A stretch of 64,000 bases of DNA, from the NCBI RefSeq assembly GCF_003315175.1, contig NZ_QNRQ01000005.1:186001-250000 (forward strand), written 5' to 3'. A program made the translations under genes and the position numbers. Under the pieces are notes generated by a model that saw only the letters and a list, made by a program, of their open reading frames with translations, did not search any database and was not told where the DNA came from. Shown in pieces: positions 29,579 to 37,978 of this stretch (positions are counted from its first letter, which is position 1; the number at the start of each line of letters is the position of its first letter). Source of the DNA: Eoetvoesiella caeni. Its GTDB lineage: Bacteria; Pseudomonadota; Gammaproteobacteria; Burkholderiales; Burkholderiaceae_B.

Positions 29579-31204
29579 GTGAAACCTGTCCTGCCGTTTT
29601 GGCGCTACAGCCTGCAACTTGTGCTGCTTGGCGCCGTCCATGCGCTTTGCTTTGCCCCCGAGCCGCTGCCGGGCGTTACGCTGCCCTATGTGCAGGTAGC
29701 GGCGCTGGCTTGCTTTGCAGCCTATGTCTTCAACGCCAGGTCGGCCAAGCAGGCGGCTTTGGCCGGCTTTCTGTTCGGGCTGGGCCAGTTCACCGTCGGC
29801 TTGTACTGGATCTACATCAGTTTGCATTTATACGGCGGCCTGCCCTCGCCCATGGCGGCGGGCGCAGTACTGCTGCTGGCGGCGGCCGAGGCGCTGTTTG
29901 CCACAGCCGCCGCCGCGCTGACCCGCTGGATGTGCGGCGACAGCCGCGGCACCGCCTACGGAAAGCAATTGCTGACGGCCGCCATCTGGGCCTCGTGCTG
30001 GGCCGGCGCCGAGTGGTTGCGCGGCACGCTGTTTACCGGATTTCCCTGGCTGAACGCCGGCTACGCTCATGCCGACGGTCCTTTGTCCGGCTGGGCTCCA
30101 ATCGTCGGCGTTTATGGCCTGGCCTGGCTTGCAGCCTATATAGCGGGGGCTATCGCCCTGCTGACCCGCGCCCGCGGAACCGAAGCCGAAGCCCCCGCCG
30201 CCACGGCCGTCGCCGTGGGCATCGTCCTGGCAGTTGCCGGCATGGCCCTGGGACAAATCACCTGGTCGCAGCCGGCCGGTGCGCCGCTGCTGGCGCGTCT
30301 GGTTCAGGGCAATATCCCGCAGTCGGAAAAGTTCGATCCCCAGCTTATGCAAAAAGGCCTGGATACCTATGCGCAATTGGCCGCATTGCCGCCCAAGCAA
30401 ACAGGCTCCGACCCCAAGCTGATCATCCTGCCCGAAACTGTCATGCCCATGTTCCAGGACAGCTATTCAGAACAGTTGTGGCGGCAATGGCTGGCCATAG
30501 CCCAAGAGCGCAACGCCACGATCATTATGGGCATCCCGCTGCACACGCAACAGGGGAACGCGGACCGCTACACCAATAGCGCCATCGCATTCAATGCGCA
30601 GACCCCGGTCGAACAGCTCAGGGCCGGCACGCTGCCCATGCATTACGACAAGCACCACCTTGTGCCGTTCGGCGAATTTGTTCCGCCGGGGTTTCGCTGG
30701 TTTGTCGACGCCATGGAAATTCCCCTGGGCGACTTCAACCGCGGCGCCCCGCGCCAACGCGCATTCGCACTGGACGGACAGTTCATTGCACCGAATATTT
30801 GCTACGAAGACGTCTTCGGCGAGGAAATCATCCAGGCCGTCCCCGACAGCCCCGCCCATGGCCCGGGCGCGACCATTCTGGTCAACCTCAGCAACCTGGG
30901 CTGGTTCGGCGATTCGTGGGCCTTGCGCCAGCACCTGCAGATTTCGCGCATGCGCGCCATGGAAACCGCCCGGCCCATGCTGCGGGCCACCAACACCGGC
31001 ATGACCGCCGCGATCGACCCCGACGGCACTGTACGCGCCGTGCTGCCCGCCCACACGATAGGCGTGCTGGACGTCGAGGTGCAGGGAACCCGCGGCCTGA
31101 CTCCCTATGTGCGTTGGGGAAACGCCCCCATACTGGCCTTGCTTGTCCTGTTCCTGCTAGTGGGTTTGTACCTGTTCCGGCGTGGCCAGCGGCCCGCGCA
31201 GTAG
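29579..31204 (+). CDS. lnt: Apolipoprotein N-acyltransferase
   Basis: This 541-residue inner-membrane enzyme has about six N-terminal and one C-terminal membrane segments around a nitrilase-like periplasmic domain. The catalytic triad is visible as Glu in IILPETVMPM, Lys in HYDKHHLVPFGEF and Cys in PNICYEDVFGEE. It adds the third acyl chain to lipoproteins. It starts with GTG at 29579, 3 bases after corC. Its last 48 bases overlap in antisense with the end of the opposing GGDEF-EAL gene. Confidence 0.95.
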   Translation: MKPVLPFWRYSLQLVLLGAVHALCFAPEPLPGVTLPYVQVAALACFAAYVFNARSAKQAALAGFLFGLGQFTVGLYWIYISLHLYGGLPSPMAAGAVLLLAAAEALFATAAAALTRWMCGDSRGTAYGKQLLTAAIWASCWAGAEWLRGTLFTGFPWLNAGYAHADGPLSGWAPIVGVYGLAWLAAYIAGAIALLTRARGTEAEAPAATAVAVGIVLAVAGMALGQITWSQPAGAPLLARLVQGNIPQSEKFDPQLMQKGLDTYAQLAALPPKQTGSDPKLIILPETVMPMFQDSYSEQLWRQWLAIAQERNATIIMGIPLHTQQGNADRYTNSAIAFNAQTPVEQLRAGTLPMHYDKHHLVPFGEFVPPGFRWFVDAMEIPLGDFNRGAPRQRAFALDGQFIAPNICYEDVFGEEIIQAVPDSPAHGPGATILVNLSNLGWFGDSWALRQHLQISRMRAMETARPMLRATNTGMTAAIDPDGTVRAVLPAHTIGVLDVEVQGTRGLTPYVRWGNAPILALLVLFLLVGLYLFRRGQRPAQ

Positions 31205-33274
31205 CTCGGTAAAGCGCTCCGACGTCAAGGGCCGGGAAAACAGATAGCCCTGCCCCAGATCGCAACCCATCTCGACCAGCAGCTTGCATTGTTCGGCGGT
31301 TTCCACGCCTTCGGCAACCACCTTCATGCCCAGCTTGTGGGCCATCATGATGATCGCCTCGCACACCGCCCGGTCATCAAGGTTTGTTGCCAGATTATTG
31401 ACGAACGAGCGATCGATCTTGATATAGTCGATATCGAACTTTTTAAGATAGGTCAGCGACGAATAGCCCGTCCCGAAATCGTCCACCGCTACCCGCACCC
31501 CCGCGTCGCGGAACTGAAGCAGTTTTTCGCCAACGCTGGCGGCAGCGTTCATGATAAGTTTCTCGGTAATTTCGATCACCACGCTTTCGCCCGGCAAACC
31601 CAGGCGCTGCAAGCTGGCCAGCCAATCGGTGGGCCTGAGGCTTGGAGCCTGGAACTGCGCGGGTGACACATTGACGCTGACACGAAAGTCGGACACATAC
31701 AAGGTACGCCATTGCGCCACCTGGCGCGCCGCTTCGTTGAACACCCAGTCGCCGATGCTGATGATCAGCCCGGAGTCCTCCGCGAACGGCAGGAAATCGT
31801 CGGGGCTGATCAAGCCATGTTCGGGATGCAGCCAGCGCAGCAGCGCCTCGGCCTTGAGCATGCGGCCGCTTTGCATATCGACGATAGGCTGATAGTACAG
31901 CCTGAACTGCCGCTGCCCGCGGGCGTTGCTCAGGTCGCGCATCAGCATATGCCGCAAATGGGCTTCTTCGCGTATGCCCGGCGTAAAGTAGCTGTATTGG
32001 TTGCATCCCAGCTGCTTGGCAGCATTCATGGCCATGCTGGCATTGTTCAGCAAATCGTCGGCACGCAAGGCGTCAACGGGATAGAACGCAACGCCTATGC
32101 TGCACGTTACCGAAACGGCGCCGCCGCCAAGCACACACGGCTCGGCCAGCGCCCGGGTTATCTTCTTGCAGATGCGGTCGGTCTGCTCTTCGGTGGTGGC
32201 GCCATCGATAATCACGCAGAACTCGTCCCCCCCCAGGCGTCCCACAATATCGGACTGGCGCACGCAGCCTTTAAGGCGGGCAGCCACCAGCTTAAGCGCT
32301 TCGTCCCCGTAGGCATGGCCCAGCGCGTCGTTGACCGCCTTGAAATCGTCCAGGTCCATGTACAGCACCGCCAGGCCTGAATCGCTTTCCAGGGCTCGCA
32401 GCATCTTGGCCTCGAGGGTTTCCTGGAACAGCTTGCGATTGGGCAGGTCCGTCAAGAGGTCGAAATGGATCTGGCGCCAGAGTTGCGCTTCGGACTTCTT
32501 CTGTTGGGAGATCTCGCAAAACAAGACCACGCAGCAACGCACCGATCCGTCGTCGTTATACGAGGTATTGAGCGTAAGCCGCTCGGTATGCTCTTCGCCA
32601 TTCTTGCGCCGGCTTTTGACTTCGCCTTGCCACTGCCCCGATTTTGCCATCGACGCCCAAACCTGCCGGTAGAACTCTTGGTCGTAGCGTTCCGAACTGA
32701 GCGAATCCAGCCGCCGGCCGATCACGTCGTCCAGCACGTAGCCGGTGGTATCGGTAAACGCAGGGTTGACCGTGATAATGACGCCGTTGGCGTCGGTAAC
32801 CACCATGGCTTCGCTGCTGTGCTGGTACACCAGCGAGGTAAGCTGGACCGCGTCTTCGGCCTTGCGCCGCCGGGTGATGTCAAGCACCACGCCCACCACT
32901 GCGGTGCAACGTTCCAGGACCATGCGCGCGCCAAATACCTCGATATCGATGTATTCGCCATTCTTGCATCGTGCCTTGCGCTCATAGTGAAGCTGCGGCA
33001 AATCGCCGCTAAGCACCCGCGTTATTTTGTCGCGAACCTGATCCACATCGTTGATGGCGACCAGGTCGAACAGACTTAATCCGCTGAGCATTTCCTGGCG
33101 CTTATAACCGAACATCTTCGCCAGAGTATTGTTTACATAAATAAACGAATCGATCCGGGGTTCGAATACATAAATGCCTACTACAACGTTTTCGGCCAGG
33201 CCGCGAAACATGGCTTCTAATTGCTCTGAATTGACAATAGGATTGAAATACAACTGACCGGCGGCAGAACTCAT
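31157..33274 (-). CDS. PAS-PAS-GGDEF-EAL cyclic-di-GMP signalling protein
   Basis: This protein (705 residues from ATG 33274, AGGG 9 bases upstream) has two PAS domains (about residues 15-135 and 140-260), a GGDEF domain with intact RLGGDEFCVII near 375, and an EAL domain. The EAL motifs are complete: AEALLRW, NVSPAQF, VDDFGTGYSSLTYL, KIDRSFV, VAEGVET, GQGYLFSRP. It therefore could both make and break c-di-GMP; in most such hybrids one activity dominates. No membrane segment is seen, so it is cytosolic and senses internal or diffusible cues by PAS. Its 3' end overlaps lnt tail-to-tail by 48 bp. A TTG at 33295 would add seven residues. Confidence 0.93.
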   Translation of the reverse strand: MSSAAGQLYFNPIVNSEQLEAMFRGLAENVVVGIYVFEPRIDSFIYVNNTLAKMFGYKRQEMLSGLSLFDLVAINDVDQVRDKITRVLSGDLPQLHYERKARCKNGEYIDIEVFGARMVLERCTAVVGVVLDITRRRKAEDAVQLTSLVYQHSSEAMVVTDANGVIITVNPAFTDTTGYVLDDVIGRRLDSLSSERYDQEFYRQVWASMAKSGQWQGEVKSRRKNGEEHTERLTLNTSYNDDGSVRCCVVLFCEISQQKKSEAQLWRQIHFDLLTDLPNRKLFQETLEAKMLRALESDSGLAVLYMDLDDFKAVNDALGHAYGDEALKLVAARLKGCVRQSDIVGRLGGDEFCVIIDGATTEEQTDRICKKITRALAEPCVLGGGAVSVTCSIGVAFYPVDALRADDLLNNASMAMNAAKQLGCNQYSYFTPGIREEAHLRHMLMRDLSNARGQRQFRLYYQPIVDMQSGRMLKAEALLRWLHPEHGLISPDDFLPFAEDSGLIISIGDWVFNEAARQVAQWRTLYVSDFRVSVNVSPAQFQAPSLRPTDWLASLQRLGLPGESVVIEITEKLIMNAAASVGEKLLQFRDAGVRVAVDDFGTGYSSLTYLKKFDIDYIKIDRSFVNNLATNLDDRAVCEAIIMMAHKLGMKVVAEGVETAEQCKLLVEMGCDLGQGYLFSRPLTSERFTELLRGPLATPEQVQTH

Positions 33275-33587
33275 TCGTTGAAACCCTGACCACAATAATG
33301 ATGTTGATGAGCGTTTACTCGGTATTCAGCATATCGCACTAAAGGACTGTTGGCGAGATGCAAAGGAAAAAATTGCGGCGTGTGCCCTAGATATAAGGCG
33401 TCTGGATATCATGCCAACAACCGGTATTGCTTTTGTACACACTCTCTGTACTACGACAAACAGCCATAGCGGCGGCAGCTAAAATTTTCCCTGGACTTGC
33501 ACACATCAAAAATTTAGTGCATAATTTCGCTTCTTTGCTAGACATGCATTTGTTTAAACCCCGGTTGAAACCGATGCATGACATGTT
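33275..33587. other. Intergenic region before the tRNA cluster
   Basis: This 313-bp stretch separates the GGDEF-EAL gene (leftward) from the tRNA genes (rightward). It holds the tRNA promoter listed separately and presumably the leftward promoter. A minus-strand open frame at 33387-33629 overlaps tRNA-Ala and is not credible. Nothing else was recognised. Confidence 0.6.
33497..33525 (+). promoter_or_regulatory. Sigma-70 promoter for the tRNA cluster
   Basis: A -35 box TTGCAC (33497-33502), a 17-base spacer and a -10 box CATAAT (33520-33525) lie about 60 bases upstream of tRNA-Ala. The match and spacing are near ideal for a stable RNA operon. Confidence 0.75.
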
Positions 33588-33663
<76 letters not shown>

Positions 33664-33724
33664 CTTCTTTCAAAGAAAAAGCTGCGTTGGTTTCATGGTA
33701 TACTGCGCAACTTGTTTAAGTCCA

Positions 33725-33800
33725 GTCCCCTTCGTCTAGAGGCCTAGGACACCACCCTTTCACGGTGGGTACAGGGGTTCGAATCCCCTAGGGGACGCCA
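33725..33800 (+). tRNA. tRNA-Glu (anticodon TTC)
   Basis: This 76-nt tRNA has acceptor stem GTCCCCT with AGGGGAC, anticodon stem CCACC/GGTGG around CTTTCAC (anticodon TTC), a T arm GGTTCGAATCC, and an encoded CCA. It follows tRNA-Ala by 61 bases and is probably cotranscribed. Confidence 0.97.
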
Positions 33801-33835
33801 GGTCGCTTTGCCGCCTGCATAAGTTACACCGCTGC

Positions 33836-33912
33836 GGAGCGGTAGTTCAGTTGGTTAGAATACCGGCCTGTCACGCCGGGGGTCGCGGGTTCGAGTCCCG
33901 TCCGCTCCGCCA
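33836..33912 (+). tRNA. tRNA-Asp (anticodon GTC)
   Basis: This 77-nt tRNA has acceptor stem GGAGCGG with CCGCTCC, anticodon stem CCGGC/GCCGG around CTGTCAC (anticodon GTC), a T arm GGGTTCGAGTCCC, and an encoded CCA at 33910-33912. It is the last tRNA of the cluster and borders the mosaic region to the right. Confidence 0.97.
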
Positions 33913-33930
33913 AGGAATTCAGTGAAATCA

Positions 33931-33960
33931 AGCACCTGCACCACGCAGGTGCTTTTTTTT
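33931..33960 (+). terminator. Intrinsic terminator of the tRNA cluster
   Basis: AGCACCTGC-ACCAC-GCAGGTGCT is a 9-bp stem followed by eight T residues. It lies 18 bases after tRNA-Asp and is the last feature of the conserved side before the mosaic region. Confidence 0.92.
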
Positions 33961-34028
33961 CGCCCTGGCTTATATTCCAAAGTCGAGGTCTTTGTTCCAA
34001 GGATTAGCTCTTCTGGCTTTCCGTTTAA

Positions 34029-34175
34029 TTGGAAAGCCGCGCCAGGCCGTTTCTGGATAAGCATCAGATCAAGCCCGTTATCGACCACGTGTATGCTTTC
34101 GAGGATGCCGTTCAAGCCTATGAACACTTGTCGAAAGGGGCGTTCGGTAAAATCGTGATCAAAGTCGCAGTCTGA
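34029..34175 (+). pseudogene. C-terminal remnant of a quinone oxidoreductase / zinc-type alcohol dehydrogenase
   Basis: Between the tRNA terminator and the next gene a short open stretch translates to ...FLDKHQIKPVIDHVYAF, then EDAVQAYEHLSKGAFGKIV and a stop at 34173-34175. This is the standard C-terminus of the MDR (quinone oxidoreductase/alcohol dehydrogenase) superfamily (IKPVID-x-V-x-x-F-x-x-A-x-x-A-Y-x-x-L...GKIVI). The rest of the gene (roughly the first 290 codons) is absent and a stop codon lies just upstream at 34026. It has no start codon or N-terminal domain, so it is a dead fragment. An intact MDR gene starts 17 bases later but is not its continuation. Confidence 0.82.
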
Positions 34176-34191
34176 TAACCGGAGAATACTG

Positions 34192-35178
34192 ATGTCACGC
34201 GTTGTTCGTTTTCACGCACTGGGCGGGCCTGATGTGCTCCGCCTGGAAGAGCGTGTCATACCAACCCCGGGCGCTGGAGAAGTGCTTATTAAAGTCGAAG
34301 CTATTGGCATGAACCGCGCCGATGTGATGTTTCGTACCGGACGCTATCTGGAGAAGGCCACATTTCCTTCCCAGATGGGATTTGAAGCGTCCGGAACCGC
34401 ACTTGCCGTGGGTGCCGGTGCCCACGGCGTTCGCGAAGGTGACGCGGTAGGCGTCTTGCCGGGCTTTGACATCAGTAAATACGGCACGTATGGCGATCAC
34501 GCTGTTGTCCCGCACGCCTACGTGTTGCCGCAGCCGCAAGGCTTGACCCATGTCCAGGCGGCTGGACTGTGGATGGCGTACTTAACAGCTTATGGCGGTT
34601 TAATCGAGGCCGGTCGTCTAATGGCGGGTGACTGGGTCGTTATTTCCGCTGCCTCCAGTAGTGTCGGACTGGCTGCGATCCAAATTGCCCGGCAGGCCGG
34701 TGCGCGCCCCATTGCCACGACCCTAACCAGCGCCAAGCGCGATGCATTGATAGCCGCAGGAGCATATGCCGTCATCGCTACGGAAGAAGAACCGTTAGGC
34801 CAGCGCTTACAGGAGCACACCGAGGGTAAGCTGAACTGTGCCTTTGACGCGGTCGGCGGACCGCAGGTGGTCGACTTGGCGGAAGCCATGGCACCAAAAG
34901 GAACAATCGTCGTTCATGGCGCCCTAAGCTCCGAAGAAACACCGTATCCGCTGAAGCAGGCCTTAAAAAAGAGTCTGACATTGCGCGGCTACGTCTATAC
35001 GGAAGTGACGAAGGATCCCGACTGCCTTGCACGCGCACAGAGTTTCATCGCGCAAGGCATCTCGGCAGGCACGTTACGCCCACATATCGACAAAACGTTT
35101 CCACTGGACAAGGTCATCGATGCGCATCGATACCTGGAGTCTAACCAGCAGTTTGGTAAGGTCGTATTGACGACTTAA
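34192..35178 (+). CDS. Zinc-independent quinone oxidoreductase (MDR superfamily)
   Basis: This 328-residue protein is an NADPH:quinone-oxidoreductase-like MDR enzyme: HALGGPDVLRLEERVIPTP at the start, IGMNRADVMFRTGRY near residue 37, nucleotide-binding AASSSVGLAAIQIARQAGA near 155, and a C-terminus TFPLDKVIDAHRYLESNQQF. The zinc-ligand Cys/His residues of true alcohol dehydrogenases are not seen. It probably reduces quinones or activated alkenes with NADPH in the cytosol. GGAG precedes the ATG by 8 bases. It lies in a stretch of lower apparent GC and different codon choice than the flanking core genes, and next to fragments of related oxidoreductases. Confidence 0.88.
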   Translation: MSRVVRFHALGGPDVLRLEERVIPTPGAGEVLIKVEAIGMNRADVMFRTGRYLEKATFPSQMGFEASGTALAVGAGAHGVREGDAVGVLPGFDISKYGTYGDHAVVPHAYVLPQPQGLTHVQAAGLWMAYLTAYGGLIEAGRLMAGDWVVISAASSSVGLAAIQIARQAGARPIATTLTSAKRDALIAAGAYAVIATEEEPLGQRLQEHTEGKLNCAFDAVGGPQVVDLAEAMAPKGTIVVHGALSSEETPYPLKQALKKSLTLRGYVYTEVTKDPDCLARAQSFIAQGISAGTLRPHIDKTFPLDKVIDAHRYLESNQQFGKVVLTT

Positions 35179-35301
35179 TTTTTTCCTATTGAAGCCTTCG
35201 AAGGGGATATCCCCCGAATGCAGAATCAGGTGCAACTTGCCCGTCAGGCAGAAGACGCCGGTTTCGCGGCACTCTGGGGGCGTGATGTTCCTTTGCGCGA
35301 C
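35179..35301 (+). pseudogene. N-terminal remnant of a luciferase-like (LLM) flavin monooxygenase
   Basis: Directly after the stop of the quinone oxidoreductase the frame reads FPIEAFEGDIPRMQNQV, then [19 protein letters not shown] and LRD, the start of LLM-class flavin-dependent oxidoreductases (family pattern FPIEA-x-EGD-x-P-x-M...QAE-x-x-GF-x-ALW-x-RDVPLRDP). The similarity breaks at about 35301 and the frame stops at 35341-35343. The first few residues and about 290 C-terminal residues are missing. Downstream sequence belongs, on the other strand, to the LysR gene, so this is a recombination junction. Confidence 0.8.
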
Positions 35302-36203
35302 TCATGGCTTTCACGAACGCTGCCCGATAAACTCTTCAAGTAGTCGATGAGCCATCTTCCCGCCGGCCCAGGTGGCGCCGAGGCCCGGTAGCAGGCAGAC
35401 ATGGTCAATGCGAAGTCCTCGCGCACATCAAGGAGTATCAGGCTGCCCAACGCGATGTCGGACTCCACCATGTGATGAGGCATGCTGCCCCATCCTACGC
35501 CGTCCCTGAGAAAGGCGTGCTTGGTTGAAAGGTCTGCCAACCGCCACGTCGACGGGGACAGGACGCCGTAGTCTTTGCCGGACATCAGACTCGAACGGTC
35601 AGTCAGCACAAGTTGCACATGCTTGGCCAGTTCGCGCTTGGGTATTCGGCCACGAAACTTCGCCAGCGGATGCTGCGGCGACGCCACCATGACCAAGGGA
35701 ATCTCCTCCAGGCGTTCGCTGACCAACGCGGGAAACTCAACAGGCAACGACGCCAGGATGCCAAGGCTGCAACGTTCATCCAGCACGGGTTGGTACGCCG
35801 CACCCAACCCCTCCACAAACAGCCGTAACGGAGTCAGCGGAAACTGTTCTGCGAATGCCTTTGCCGCCACCGCAATGGTAGCGGTCGGAAAGAACACGTC
35901 GACAACCACGGACAATTCGGCCTCAAGTCCTCCGGCCATTAGCTTGGCGCGCGCCTTCAGCGCATTGACGCCGGACACGATGTCGCGTGCGTCGGCGAGC
36001 AGCAGTACTCCCTCGGGCGTGAGCTTCGGAAACCGTGCTGTGCGATCAAACAGCGCGACGCCGAGTTGGGCTTCCAGGCTGCCGATCCACCCGCTTATCG
36101 CCGACTGCACGCGATAGAGCTTGCGTCCCGCAGCCGAAAAGCTGCCTTCATCGACTGCGGCGATGAAGGCCTTGATTTGGTCCAGCGAAATACCGTCCAG
36201 CAT
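35244..36203 (-). CDS. LysR-family transcriptional regulator with a chimeric C-terminal tail
   Basis: This protein (319 residues from ATG 36203; an ATG at 36218 adds five) has an N-terminal winged helix-turn-helix ([40 protein letters not shown]) and a LysR effector-binding domain. The true domain seems to end at [11 protein letters not shown]; the last ~25 residues ([16 protein letters not shown]...) are read from the antisense of the luciferase-like remnant, so the native stop has been lost at a junction near 35302-35320. It is divergent from the nitroreductase gene and probably regulates it. Whether the tail harms function is unknown. Confidence 0.88.
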   Translation of the reverse strand: MLDGISLDQIKAFIAAVDEGSFSAAGRKLYRVQSAISGWIGSLEAQLGVALFDRTARFPKLTPEGVLLLADARDIVSGVNALKARAKLMAGGLEAELSVVVDVFFPTATIAVAAKAFAEQFPLTPLRLFVEGLGAAYQPVLDERCSLGILASLPVEFPALVSERLEEIPLVMVASPQHPLAKFRGRIPKRELAKHVQLVLTDRSSLMSGKDYGVLSPSTWRLADLSTKHAFLRDGVGWGSMPHHMVESDIALGSLILLDVREDFALTMSACYRASAPPGPAGRWLIDYLKSLSGSVRESHESRKGTSRPQSAAKPASSA

Positions 36204-36220
36204 CGAGGTCCATCCCATAT

Positions 36221-36258
36221 TCAGATAGTTCTGATCTGATTTTATCGTCTTTTCAGAT
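36221..36258. promoter_or_regulatory. Probable LysR-type operator in the divergent lysR-nitroreductase promoter
   Basis: TCAGAT-N7-ATCTGA (36221-36239) is a perfect 6-bp inverted repeat, and a third TCAGAT lies at 36253-36258. The spacing fits a LysR T-N11-A box. It lies directly upstream of the lysR start and about 50-85 bases before the nitroreductase start. Function is inferred from position. Confidence 0.55.
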
Positions 36259-36307
36259 TCAACGGGAAATCCTATATTGGTTACGTCCTAACCACAAAGG
36301 CACCGAT

Positions 36308-37006
36308 ATGAACCTTCCTGATATTGATTCCAGCGTCCTTGACGCCGTCGCGGCGAGCCGCCGCCCGAGCGCCGAACTCCCTAGTCTTGAGCCTCGGCCT
36401 TCACTCACCGCCACGAAAGGCGTATTGCCCGCCGCCGCCCTCGATCAGCTGTTCCGGCTGGCCAGAACCTATAACGAGTGGAGCGCCCGAGATGTCGACG
36501 ATCAGACCATCCACGAAGTGTACGAACTGCTGAAGTGGGGCCCCACCGCTGCCAACAGCAATCCCGCGCGCTTCGTGTGGATAAGAAGCCGCGAAGGCAA
36601 GGAAAAGCTGGCGGCGCTTGCAATGGAAGCCAACCGGGCCAAGATCATGGCTGCGCCCGTTACGGTAATCGTTGGCCACGACCTGGCGTTTGCGGAGACG
36701 ATGCCGAAATTATTTCCGGCGCGGGGCGAGATGCTGCGCGAGTTCTACCGGGAACCGGCAGTGGCTGCAGAAACGGCACTGCGCAACAGCAGCCTGCAGG
36801 GCGCCTACCTGATCCTTGCGGCGCGCGCTCTGGGCCTAGACGGCGGCCCCATGTCCGGCTTCGATAACGCGGGCGTCGATCGCGAGTTCTTTGCCGGCAC
36901 TCGCATCCAATCCAATTTCATATGCAGCCTTGGATACGGAGAACCCGGCACGCCATTTCCGCGCAACCCGCGGCTGTCATTCGAAGAAGCTGGCCGCTGG
37001 GCATGA
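36308..37006 (+). CDS. Nitroreductase-family protein, RutE/malonic-semialdehyde-reductase-like
   Basis: This 232-residue flavoprotein has a nitroreductase fold with [20 protein letters not shown] (FMN contacts), [20 protein letters not shown] and a C-terminus [20 protein letters not shown] followed by GYGEP...[11 protein letters not shown], which is the RutE/HadB subgroup pattern. RutE reduces malonic semialdehyde to 3-hydroxypropionate; other relatives reduce nitro groups or quinones with NAD(P)H. No other rut genes are present, so the RutE reaction is not supported by context. It is divergent from the LysR gene and 53 bases before the F420-type oxidoreductase-like gene. Confidence 0.88.
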   Translation: MNLPDIDSSVLDAVAASRRPSAELPSLEPRPSLTATKGVLPAAALDQLFRLARTYNEWSARDVDDQTIHEVYELLKWGPTAANSNPARFVWIRSREGKEKLAALAMEANRAKIMAAPVTVIVGHDLAFAETMPKLFPARGEMLREFYREPAVAAETALRNSSLQGAYLILAARALGLDGGPMSGFDNAGVDREFFAGTRIQSNFICSLGYGEPGTPFPRNPRLSFEEAGRWA

Positions 37007-37059
37007 ACCGGCGCAGTCGCGGGTCGTCCCCGCTTCCACACATCACTTGGAGAACAATC

Positions 37060-37674
37060 ATGAACATGCAATACAGTATCGTAGGATCCGGCCCTGTGGG
37101 CAGGACGTTGGCAGGCCTTTTCGCGAGGACCGGAATCGATGTGCAGGTTGCCAACTCGCGTGGGCCAGAATCTCTGGCGGCAATTACTGCCGAGCTGGGA
37201 CAACACGTGATTCCGGCCACGCTGGAGCAAGCACTCGAAGCGGATGTCATTTTCCTTGCGGTCGGATTCATGCGGGTCCAGTCCGTGGCGATAAAACTCC
37301 CCGACTGGGCCGGCAAGATCGTGGTCGACGTGACCAACGCCCTGCAGCCGGCCGAGGCACAGGAAACGAAACTGCGCGGCCTCCTGTCTTCCGAGATCAA
37401 TGCAGATTTCTTATCAGGAGCAAAGCTGGTCAAGGCCTTCAACCACCTGCCTGTGCAGCGGCTTGGGACGAATCCCCCGATCAGCGGCCAGCGCCAGGCA
37501 GTCTTCGTATCCAGCAATGACGCGGATGCCAGCACAACGATCGCAGCGCTTGCCGCGCGACTCGGCTTCGCTCCGATTGAGCTCGGAAGGCTGAATCAGG
37601 GCGGCGCAGCCCTGCACGTTCTGAGCGGCAGCCAGGGCGGGCTTCTCTTTCAGAACCTGGTAAAGCTCGATTAG
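37060..37674 (+). CDS. NADPH-dependent F420 reductase-like dinucleotide-binding protein
   Basis: This 204-residue Rossmann protein starts MNMQYSIVGSGPVGRTLAGL (GxGxxG dinucleotide site) and has a KLVKAFNHLPVQRLG region near residue 125, typical of the F420_oxidored (NADP oxidoreductase, coenzyme F420-dependent) family. Betaproteobacteria usually lack F420, so the real electron partner is probably a flavin or a small substrate. The ATG at 37060 has GGAGAA 6 bases upstream; a longer open frame from 36922 overlaps the nitroreductase and is rejected. It is probably cotranscribed with the nitroreductase. Confidence 0.83.
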   Translation: MNMQYSIVGSGPVGRTLAGLFARTGIDVQVANSRGPESLAAITAELGQHVIPATLEQALEADVIFLAVGFMRVQSVAIKLPDWAGKIVVDVTNALQPAEAQETKLRGLLSSEINADFLSGAKLVKAFNHLPVQRLGTNPPISGQRQAVFVSSNDADASTTIAALAARLGFAPIELGRLNQGGAALHVLSGSQGGLLFQNLVKLD

Positions 37675-37683
37675 GGAAAGGCC

Positions 37684-37890
37684 ATGAACGAGCACGAGCA
37701 AGCTCCAGGGATACGGCGAGCCCGAGCTGGGAATCGCCGTGGGCCGGCAGGCCTGGCGGTTACGGTCACCATGCTGTCGGATACATCATGCGGCGCGAAC
37801 CTGGTCGTCTATGTTTGCTCGGAGCAGGCTTCCGGCACGACGGGCGCGGCCCTGCGTGTCGATGGCGGCGTGCTGCGACAGATTGCTTAA
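37684..37890 (+). pseudogene. C-terminal remnant of a short-chain dehydrogenase
   Basis: A 68-codon frame ends with ANLVVYVCSEQASGTTGAAL then RVDGGVLRQIA and a stop. This is the characteristic C-terminus of SDR oxidoreductases (YxxS...TGxxxxVDGG). The first half of the frame (MNEHEQAPGIRRARAGN...) does not resemble an SDR, and the Rossmann motif and catalytic Tyr-Lys are missing. I read it as a dead 3' fragment fused to unrelated sequence. It lies between the F420-type gene and the converging amidotransferase gene, at the right edge of the mosaic. Confidence 0.75.
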
Positions 37891-37978
37891 GACGACGATG
37901 GGACCCTTCGGGGGCTCAGTAATTTCGAGAGCGATACGGTGAAGGACGAGAGCAGGCTCGCTTCGGCCCTGAAAGGCC

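Noticed and set aside
33836-37978. Genomic island with att sites at tRNA-Asp
   Set aside because: I looked for a copy of the tRNA-Asp 3' end near the right edge of the mosaic (37850-37980) and found none, and no integrase is present, so I do not call an integrative element.
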